A stretch of DNA of 64,000 nucleotides from assembly GCF_004402045.1 (NCBI RefSeq), contig NZ_SOMG01000014.1, positions 1 through 64,000 of the forward strand, written 5' to 3'. Each line of letters starts with the position of its first letter. Position 1 is the stretch's first letter. A model generated the notes under the pieces. The model did no database searches. It saw nothing but the letters and a program-made list of their open reading frames with translations, and was not told the DNA's origin. Of this stretch, positions 59,093 through 64,000 are shown piece after piece. A program made the translations under genes and the position numbers. This DNA comes from Lelliottia nimipressuralis. Lineage in GTDB: Bacteria; Pseudomonadota; Gammaproteobacteria; Enterobacterales; Enterobacteriaceae.

Positions 59093-59140
59093 GGCATGGT
59101 GAGCGGCTTCGCTATGCCCAAAATCTGGAGACAGATTGCG

Positions 59141-60433
59141 ATGGATATTCCAGTTACTGCTGCAAAAACCGGGCGTCGCCGCTACCTGACGCTAATCATG
59201 ATCTTTATTACCGTGGTTATCTGCTATGTTGACCGCGCCAACCTTGCCGTGGCATCGGCTCATATTCAGGAAGAGTTTGGCATCACCAAAGCGGAAATGG
59301 GCTACGTCTTCTCGGCGTTTGCCTGGCTTTATACGCTGTGCCAGATCCCCGGCGGCTGGTTCCTTGACCGCGTCGGCTCACGTCTGACCTATTTTATCGC
59401 CATTTTCGGCTGGTCCGTGGCGACCCTGTTCCAGGGCTTCGCGACCGGGCTGATGTCGTTGATTGGCCTGCGCGCCATCACCGGTATTTTTGAAGCGCCG
59501 GCATTCCCCACCAACAACCGTATGGTGACCAGCTGGTTCCCGGAACACGAACGCGCTTCCGCCGTCGGTTTTTATACCTCCGGACAGTTTGTCGGCCTGG
59601 CGTTCCTGACGCCGCTGCTGATCTGGATCCAGGAGCTGCTGAGCTGGCACTGGGTGTTCATCGTCACCGGTGGGGTTGGCATTATCTGGTCGCTGATCTG
59701 GTTCAAGGTTTACCAGCCGCCGCGTCTGACCAAAAGCATCACCAAAGCCGAACTGGACTACATCCGCGACGGCGGTGGCCTGGTGGATGGCGATGCGCCG
59801 GTGAAAAAAGAGGCGCGCCAGCCGCTGACCAAAGCAGACTGGAAGCTGGTCTTCCATCGTAAGCTGGTGGGCGTGTATCTGGGCCAGTTCGCGGTGACCT
59901 CAACGCTGTGGTTCTTCCTGACCTGGTTCCCGAACTATCTGACGCAGGAGAAGGGGATTACCGCGCTGAAGGCAGGCTTTATGACCACCGTACCGTTCCT
60001 GGCGGCCTTCTTCGGCGTACTGCTTTCCGGCTGGCTGGCCGATAAGCTGGTGAAAAAAGGCTACTCGCTGGGTGTGGCGCGTAAAACGCCGATTATCTGC
60101 GGGCTGCTGATCTCTACCTGCATCATGGGCGCCAACTACACTAACGATCCGGTGTGGATTATGACCCTGATGGCGGTGGCGTTCTTCGGGAATGGGTTCG
60201 CCTCTATCACCTGGTCGCTGGTGTCGTCTCTGGCACCGATGCGGCTGATTGGCCTGACCGGCGGCGTATTTAACTTCGTTGGCGGGCTGGGCGGCATCAC
60301 CGTGCCGCTGGTTATCGGCTACCTGGCGCAGGACTACGGCTTCGGCCCGGCGCTGGTCTATATCTCGGCGGTTGCGCTGGTCGGTGCGCTCTCCTACATT
60401 CTGCTGGTGGGCGACGTTAAACGAGTAGGCTAA
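59141..60433 (+). CDS. dgoT: D-galactonate:H+ symporter DgoT
   Basis: A 430-residue anion:cation symporter-type MFS protein with 12 hydrophobic segments. Landmarks are [11 protein letters not shown] in TM1 (Asp and Arg of the substrate/proton site) and [14 protein letters not shown] (motif A). ATG 59141 ([15 protein letters not shown]) matches the E. coli start; an upstream in-frame ATG at 59096 is less likely. GGAG at 59126-59129 fits. It is the last gene of the dgo operon. Confidence 0.96.
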   Translation: MDIPVTAAKTGRRRYLTLIMIFITVVICYVDRANLAVASAHIQEEFGITKAEMGYVFSAFAWLYTLCQIPGGWFLDRVGSRLTYFIAIFGWSVATLFQGFATGLMSLIGLRAITGIFEAPAFPTNNRMVTSWFPEHERASAVGFYTSGQFVGLAFLTPLLIWIQELLSWHWVFIVTGGVGIIWSLIWFKVYQPPRLTKSITKAELDYIRDGGGLVDGDAPVKKEARQPLTKADWKLVFHRKLVGVYLGQFAVTSTLWFFLTWFPNYLTQEKGITALKAGFMTTVPFLAAFFGVLLSGWLADKLVKKGYSLGVARKTPIICGLLISTCIMGANYTNDPVWIMTLMAVAFFGNGFASITWSLVSSLAPMRLIGLTGGVFNFVGGLGGITVPLVIGYLAQDYGFGPALVYISAVALVGALSYILLVGDVKRVG

Positions 60434-60448
60434 ATCCCGCTGATGTTT

Positions 60449-60479
60449 TACCCTGATGCGAAAACCGCGCATCAGGGTA
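60449..60479 (+). other. Perfect 12-bp stem-loop between dgoT and yidR
   Basis: TACCCTGATGCG (60449-60460) and CGCATCAGGGTA (60468-60479) pair exactly around a 7-base loop. No U-run follows. The 3' arm contains AGGG (60474-60477), the only ribosome-site candidate for yidR, whose ATG is at 60485. It may end or protect the dgo transcript, or hold yidR translation low when transcribed from dgo. Confidence 0.75.
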
Positions 60480-60484
60480 TCCCC

Positions 60485-61714
60485 ATGAAACAAATCACCT
60501 TCGCTTCCCGTCACCACCAGCTCACCAATATCAATACCTGGACGCCGGACAGCCAGTGGCTGGTCTACGATGTGCGCCCGTCAGGCGCGTCGTTCACCGG
60601 TGAAACCATTGAGCGGGTTAACGTCCATTCAGGCGAGGTGGAGGTGGTTTATCGCGCCACTGACGGCGCGCACGTCGGCGTGGTGACCGTTCATCCTGCC
60701 CAGGAGAAATACGTCTTTATCCACGGCCCGAAAAACCCAGATGCAGACTGGCACTACGATTTTCATCATCGCCAGGGGGTGATTGCGCATCATGGCCAGG
60801 TGAGCAATCTGGATGCGATGGATATCACCGCGCCTTACACCGCAGGCGCGCTGCGCGGCGGCAGCCACGTCCATGTCTACAGCCCGAACGGGCAGTTCGT
60901 CAGCTTTACCTATAACGACCATGTTCTGCACGCGCGCGACCCTAAGCTTGATTTGCGCAACGTCGGCGTAGCTGCGCCTTACGGCCCGGTGAACCCGCAG
61001 GGGAACCATCCCCGTGAGTACTCGGGCACGTTCTGGAGCGTGCTGGTCACCCGCACGACGCCTGACCCGCAGCCGGGCAGCGATGAGATCAACCGCGCCT
61101 ATGAAGAGGGCTGGGTGGGCAACGACAGGCTGGCGTTTATCGGCGATACCCTTTCTGCGCAAGGCGAAAAAGTGCCTGAACTGTTTATCGTCGACCTGCC
61201 AGAAGACGAGCAGGGCTGGAAGCGTGCGGGCGATACGCCGCTGCAGGGCACGGCAGAAACCCTGCCTGCGCCACCCGCGGGGGTGATGCAGCGCCGGTTA
61301 ACGTTTACTCACCAGAACCGCTATCCGGGTCTGGTGAACGTACCGCGTCACTGGGTACGCAGCAACCCACAGGGGACGCGGATTGCATTCCTGATGCGTG
61401 ATGATAACGGTATTGTGCAGCTGTGGCTGATCTCTCCTGAGGGCGGCGAGCCGTACCCGTTAACCCATACTGAGAGCGGCATTCAGTCTGCGTTTAACTG
61501 GCATCCTTCCGGCAATCATCTGGGGTTTGTGCTCGAAAATCGGATCGCCTGCTGCGATGTACGAACCGGCAAGGTGACGTTTTTGACGTCCGATCACGGC
61601 AACCCGCCGTCTGCTGATGCGGTGGTATTTTCGCCGGACGGGCGCTTTATCGCGTGGATGGAAGAGACAGGCGGTTTCCGTCAGCTTTGGTTAACGGAAA
61701 CCGCGCAGAACTAG
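60485..61714 (+). CDS. yidR: DUF3748 protein YidR, beta-propeller-like
   Basis: A 409-residue protein orthologous to E. coli YidR, of unknown function. Repeated propeller-type segments end in SPDGRFIAWM- and SPNGQFVSFTY-like motifs (TolB/WD40-like), with HVHVYSPNG and RIAFLMRDDNG. No signal peptide is seen, so it is probably cytoplasmic. ATG 60485 (MKQITFASRHHQLTNI) matches the E. coli start. The 12-bp hairpin just upstream covers its ribosome site. Its 3' end overlaps convergent yidQ by 4 bases (CTAG). Confidence 0.88.
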   Translation: MKQITFASRHHQLTNINTWTPDSQWLVYDVRPSGASFTGETIERVNVHSGEVEVVYRATDGAHVGVVTVHPAQEKYVFIHGPKNPDADWHYDFHHRQGVIAHHGQVSNLDAMDITAPYTAGALRGGSHVHVYSPNGQFVSFTYNDHVLHARDPKLDLRNVGVAAPYGPVNPQGNHPREYSGTFWSVLVTRTTPDPQPGSDEINRAYEEGWVGNDRLAFIGDTLSAQGEKVPELFIVDLPEDEQGWKRAGDTPLQGTAETLPAPPAGVMQRRLTFTHQNRYPGLVNVPRHWVRSNPQGTRIAFLMRDDNGIVQLWLISPEGGEPYPLTHTESGIQSAFNWHPSGNHLGFVLENRIACCDVRTGKVTFLTSDHGNPPSADAVVFSPDGRFIAWMEETGGFRQLWLTETAQN

Positions 61715-62043
61715 CGTGGAGGCATTGCTGCGGGCGGGATGACGGCGTTCGTCGCCAGGTTTTCCTGCTCGCTTTTTTCTACCCGTGAGCGCACGGAGTT
61801 GTCCTTACGAAATATATCCCACGGCAGCAGAAGCGTATCCGCCACAGCCGTAAACGGCATATCCAGGATAACCAGGGATTTGGTGCCCCAGTTTGTATCG
61901 TCATCGGAGATCATCGCCGCGCTGGCGCGCGTCCCCGGATATGTTCCTTCTTTACCGCCGGTGTGAGACATCACGCTCGAACACCCGCAAAGTAAAACTA
62001 CCCCGCTGAACGTCGTCAGCTTTATCAGAACATTTTTCATCAT
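61711..62043 (-). CDS. yidQ: Lipoprotein YidQ (DUF1375)
   Basis: A 110-residue predicted lipoprotein. The signal peptide ends in the lipobox LLCGC (Cys near residue 20), followed by SSVMSHTGGKEGTYPGTR. The residue after Cys is Ser, so sorting to the outer membrane is expected. A hydrophobic stretch (LVILDMPFTAVADTLLLPWDI) is typical of DUF1375. The start is uncertain: GTG 62046, ATG 62043 and ATG 62040 lie in a row. Confidence 0.9.
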   Translation of the reverse strand: MMKNVLIKLTTFSGVVLLCGCSSVMSHTGGKEGTYPGTRASAAMISDDDTNWGTKSLVILDMPFTAVADTLLLPWDIFRKDNSVRSRVEKSEQENLATNAVIPPAAMPPR

Positions 62044-62174
62044 CACTCAGTCATCGTTAATGGCACTGCATAGACCTGCAACTCAGGGTTATAGCGAGCC
62101 TTATCCAAAATGGATAGCCCGATAACCCCGCACTGTGGCAGCCATCGCAATTTAACCCTTTGTGCTGTTGTCCC

Positions 62175-62202
62175 AGTCTAAGCGAGATGCACAAAAGTGC
62201 AA
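62175..62202 (-). promoter_or_regulatory. Putative yidQ promoter
   Basis: On the minus strand TTGCAC (62202-62197) and TAGACT (62180-62175) are separated by 16 bp, about 130 bases before the start. It is a modest match. Confidence 0.45.
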
Positions 62203-62222
62203 AAAAAAGTGCAGTCGTCGTG

Positions 62223-62251
62223 CTTGAAAAGCCCGATTGCAGACCCATTTT
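62223..62251 (+). promoter_or_regulatory. ibpA heat-shock (sigma-32) promoter
   Basis: CTTGAAAA (62223-62230) and CCCATTTT (62244-62251) with a 13-bp spacer match the sigma-32 consensus CTTGAAA and CCCCATNT. Transcription would start near 62258, about 100 bases before ibpA, giving room for the thermometer. Confidence 0.88.
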
Positions 62252-62259
62252 AAGAATGT

Positions 62260-62356
62260 GGCCCGATAACGAACACGCCTGATGGGTGTTCGGGGGCGCA
62301 AAGGCCTGTCCATGGTGGAAGGCTACATTTTCTCGCTGATTTCAGGAGTTTTATTT
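62260..62356 (+). promoter_or_regulatory. ROSE-type RNA thermometer in the ibpA leader
   Basis: The leader folds at least two hairpins. The first is CGAACAC/GTGTTCG (62270-62292). The last places TCGCT (62333-62337) opposite AGGAGT (62344-62349), the UYGCU/anti-Shine-Dalgarno core of ROSE elements. Heat melts this pairing and frees the ribosome site. ROSE control of ibpA is established for E. coli and Salmonella; this leader keeps the core. Confidence 0.88.
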
Positions 62357-62767
62357 ATGCGTAACTTCGATCTTTCTCCGCTATACCGTTCTGCAATTGG
62401 TTTTGACCGCCTGTTTAACCATTTAGAAAATAACCAAAGCCAGAGCAACGGCTACCCTCCATACAATGTTGAGCTGGTTGACGAAAACCACTACCGCATC
62501 GCCATTGCCGTCGCCGGTTTTGCAGAAAACGAACTGGAGATCACCGCGCAGGACAACCTGCTGGTGGTGAAAGGTTCTCATACGGCTGAGCAGAAAGAAC
62601 GTACCTACCTTTACCAGGGCATCGCCGAGCGCAACTTTGAACGCAAGTTCCAGTTAGCCGAGAACATTCACGTGAAAGGCGCGAACCTGGTCAACGGTCT
62701 GCTGTTTATCGAACTGGAACGTGTGATTCCGGAAGAGAAAAAACCGCGTCGTATCGAAATTAACTAA
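62357..62767 (+). CDS. ibpA: Small heat-shock protein IbpA
   Basis: A 136-residue alpha-crystallin-type holdase that binds aggregating proteins at inclusion bodies and passes them to IbpB and DnaK/ClpB. The alpha-crystallin domain spans about residues 38-125 ([12 protein letters not shown] to [12 protein letters not shown]) and the C-terminal IEI motif (RRIEIN) is intact. ATG 62357 follows AGGAG at 62344-62348; in-frame upstream codons lie in the thermometer. Confidence 0.97.
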   Translation: MRNFDLSPLYRSAIGFDRLFNHLENNQSQSNGYPPYNVELVDENHYRIAIAVAGFAENELEITAQDNLLVVKGSHTAEQKERTYLYQGIAERNFERKFQLAENIHVKGANLVNGLLFIELERVIPEEKKPRRIEIN

Positions 62768-62867
62768 TTATGTGGGTCGCGCGAGCGGCCCACCCAGACT
62801 TGCTTGCCGTAATGGGAGCATATGTGAATCCGTCAGGATTTGCAGGAACAACTGCGCACAAAATTAA

Positions 62868-62903
62868 ACTGTGCCGAACTCGCTTCTCAGAAGGAGATTT
62901 AGT
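62868..62903 (+). promoter_or_regulatory. ROSE-like element in the ibpB leader
   Basis: TCGCT (62880-62884) lies just before AAGGAG (62891-62896), so CGCTTCTCAGAAGGAG can form the short hairpin hiding the ribosome site, as in ibpA. A thermometer before ibpB is known in E. coli. It allows separate heat control of both genes on one transcript. Confidence 0.78.
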
Positions 62904-63332
62904 ATGCGTAACTATGATTTATCCCCCTTACTGCGTCAGTGGATTGGTTTTGACAAACTGGCTAACGCCCTGCAAAGCAGCAATGAGCAACAGACGTTTC
63001 CGCCTTACAACATCGAAAAAAGCGACGATAACCACTATCGCATCACCCTGGCGCTGGCCGGTTTCCGCCAGGAAGATCTGGATATCCAGCTTGAAGGCAC
63101 GCGCCTGACCGTGAAAGGGTCGCCGGAACAACAAGAGACCGAGACCAAATGGCTGCATCAGGGGCTGGTTAATCAGCCGTTCAGCCTGAGCTTTACTCTG
63201 GCAGACCATATGGAAGTATCTGGTGCAACGTTTACCAACGGGCTACTGCACATCGACCTGCTCCGCAACGTGCCGGAAGCCATCGCGCCGCAGCGTATCG
63301 CCATTAGCGATCGGCCGGCGTTGAACAGTTAA
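62904..63332 (+). CDS. ibpB: Small heat-shock protein IbpB
   Basis: A 142-residue alpha-crystallin paralogue and partner of IbpA. The core domain is at about residues 33-125 and the C-terminal IAI motif (QRIAISDRP) is present. N-terminal [19 protein letters not shown] parallels IbpA. It lies 136 bases after ibpA with its own ROSE-like leader. Confidence 0.97.
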   Translation: MRNYDLSPLLRQWIGFDKLANALQSSNEQQTFPPYNIEKSDDNHYRITLALAGFRQEDLDIQLEGTRLTVKGSPEQQETETKWLHQGLVNQPFSLSFTLADHMEVSGATFTNGLLHIDLLRNVPEAIAPQRIAISDRPALNS

Positions 63333-63346
63333 CAAGCCCGCCGATC

Positions 63347-63380
63347 CTGTAGGTCGGGTAAGGCGTAGCCGCCACCCGAC
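63347..63380. repeat. REP element after ibpB
   Basis: GTCGGGT (63353-63359) pairs with ACCCGAC (63374-63380), preceded by CTGTAG, with the AAGGCGTAGCCGCC core of REP units. Confidence 0.82.
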
Positions 63381-63400
63381 AATACTCACAGACAGCACGA

Positions 63401-63426
63401 AGCCCTGCCCCGGCAGGGCTTTTTTG
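63401..63426 (+). terminator. Rho-independent terminator of ibpAB
   Basis: AGCCCTGCC (63401-63409) and GGCAGGGCT (63412-63420) form a 9-bp stem closed by CC, followed by T to 63425. Confidence 0.9.
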
Positions 63427-63467
63427 TGCGCCATCGCCCATACAATCGCCCCCGGTTCTGAGAGAAT

Positions 63468-63495
63468 CCTTAGCATAACTAAGGTTATGCTAAGG
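63468..63495. promoter_or_regulatory. Perfect 12-bp inverted repeat upstream of yidE
   Basis: CCTTAGCATAAC (63468-63479), TAAG, GTTATGCTAAGG (63484-63495). It ends 9 bases before the yidE ATG, with the ribosome site AAGGGG (63496-63501) just outside the stem. It could be a protein operator or an mRNA hairpin beside the ribosome site. No U-run makes it a terminator. Confidence 0.65.
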
Positions 63496-63504
63496 AAGGG
63501 GATC

Positions 63505-64000
63505 ATGAGTGATATCGCGTTAACCGTCAGCGTGTTGGCCCTGGTCGCCGTCGTTGGGCTGTGGATTGGTAATATCAAAATCCGCGGCGTTGGGTTTGGG
63601 ATCGGCGGGGTGCTGTTTGGCGGTATTTTTGTCGGGCATTTTGCCGACAAGCTCGGTCTGGTCCTCAGCGCCGAAATGCTCCACTTTACTCAGGAGTTCG
63701 GCCTGATCCTGTTCGTCTATACCATTGGCATTCAGGTGGGACCGGGCTTTTTCGCCTCTCTTCGGGTCTCCGGATTACGGCTCAACCTGTTTGCCCTCGG
63801 TATTGTGGTGATGGGCGGGCTGGTCACCGCGATTCTGCACAAGATCTTTGATATCCCGCTGCCCGTCGTGTTGGGCATTTTCTCCGGGGCGGTTACCAAC
63901 ACGCCAGCGCTCGGTGCGGGGCAGCAAATCCTGCGCGATTTGGGCATCGAACCCGGCATTGTCGACCAGATGGGGATGAGCTACGCCATGGCCTATCCGT
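63505..64000 (+). CDS. yidE: AAE-family putative transporter YidE (partial, cut by window end)
   Basis: The first 165 codons of the E. coli YidE orthologue, read directly from ATG 63505 ([18 protein letters not shown]). Hydrophobic segments alternate with the family motifs [17 protein letters not shown] and [20 protein letters not shown]. The full protein (about 550 residues in E. coli) has two such membrane domains and two TrkA-C domains; only the first membrane part is here. It belongs to the aspartate:alanine exchanger-like family; its substrate is not known. Confidence 0.93.
   Translation, partial: MSDIALTVSVLALVAVVGLWIGNIKIRGVGFGIGGVLFGGIFVGHFADKLGLVLSAEMLHFTQEFGLILFVYTIGIQVGPGFFASLRVSGLRLNLFALGIVVMGGLVTAILHKIFDIPLPVVLGIFSGAVTNTPALGAGQQILRDLGIEPGIVDQMGMSYAMAYP

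Noticed and set aside
62770-63108. 112-codon plus-strand frame spanning the ibpA-ibpB gap and the start of ibpB
   Set aside because: It overlaps ibpB in another frame and covers its ROSE-like leader. It has no conserved sequence features and no fitting ribosome site.

Overview
This window is chromosomal DNA of a member of the Enterobacteriaceae, most like Enterobacter or a close relative. Protein lengths and motifs match the Escherichia coli K-12 orthologues closely, and gene order around the replication origin follows the enterobacterial core. The tryptophanase operon (tnaCAB), which E. coli carries between mnmE and mdtL, is absent here, as are cbrBC between phoU and yieH. This fits an indole-negative Enterobacter-type genome. 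The species call is inference from content and was not searched.

Layout, left to right. Positions 1-230 hold the P1 and P2 promoters and boxA leader of an rRNA operon that runs leftward out of the window. Then come yieP-hsrA, the leftward ribose operon rbsDACBKR with two RbsR-type operators, leftward kup, rightward ravA-viaA, leftward asnA and rightward asnC-mioC. The chromosomal origin oriC lies at about 15684-15966, with DnaA boxes, an IHF-like site, three AT-rich 13-mers and 13 GATC sites. Rightward of oriC are mnmG-rsmG, the complete ATP synthase operon atpIBEFHAGDC, glmU-glmS and the phosphate regulon operon pstSCAB-phoU behind two Pho boxes.

Next come yieH and adeP (divergent, with a PurR-like box), then leftward chrR/yieF, yieE, yidZ, mdtL, mnmE, yidC, yidD, rnpA and rpmH. 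The divergent rpmH/dnaA control region follows, then dnaA-dnaN-recF-gyrB. Downstream of gyrB is an accessory stretch of about 3.3 kb (51230-54560). It holds an unrecognised gene pair (one DUF4056-like protein and one single-pass membrane protein) and a divergent LysR regulator/zinc-less MDR oxidoreductase pair. The core resumes with yidA, the D-galactonate operon dgoRKADT with two DgoR operators, yidR, yidQ, the heat-shock genes ibpA and ibpB (each with a ROSE-type RNA thermometer) and the start of yidE, cut by the window end.

How the parts work together. DnaA, DnaN, GyrB, RecF and oriC serve replication. MnmE and MnmG form one tRNA wobble-modification enzyme although they lie about 23 kb apart. 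RpmH, RnpA, YidD and YidC link ribosome, RNase P and membrane insertion. The rbs and dgo operons are sugar and sugar-acid catabolic units, each with its own operators. No phage, insertion sequence, CRISPR array or tRNA gene was seen. I found no convincing large undescribed system. The most open items are the gyrB-distal gene pair, several perfect stem-loops at gene junctions (rbsB/rbsK, dgoT/yidR, mnmE/mdtL, upstream of yidE), and the degenerate phosphopantetheinyl-transferase-like YieE.
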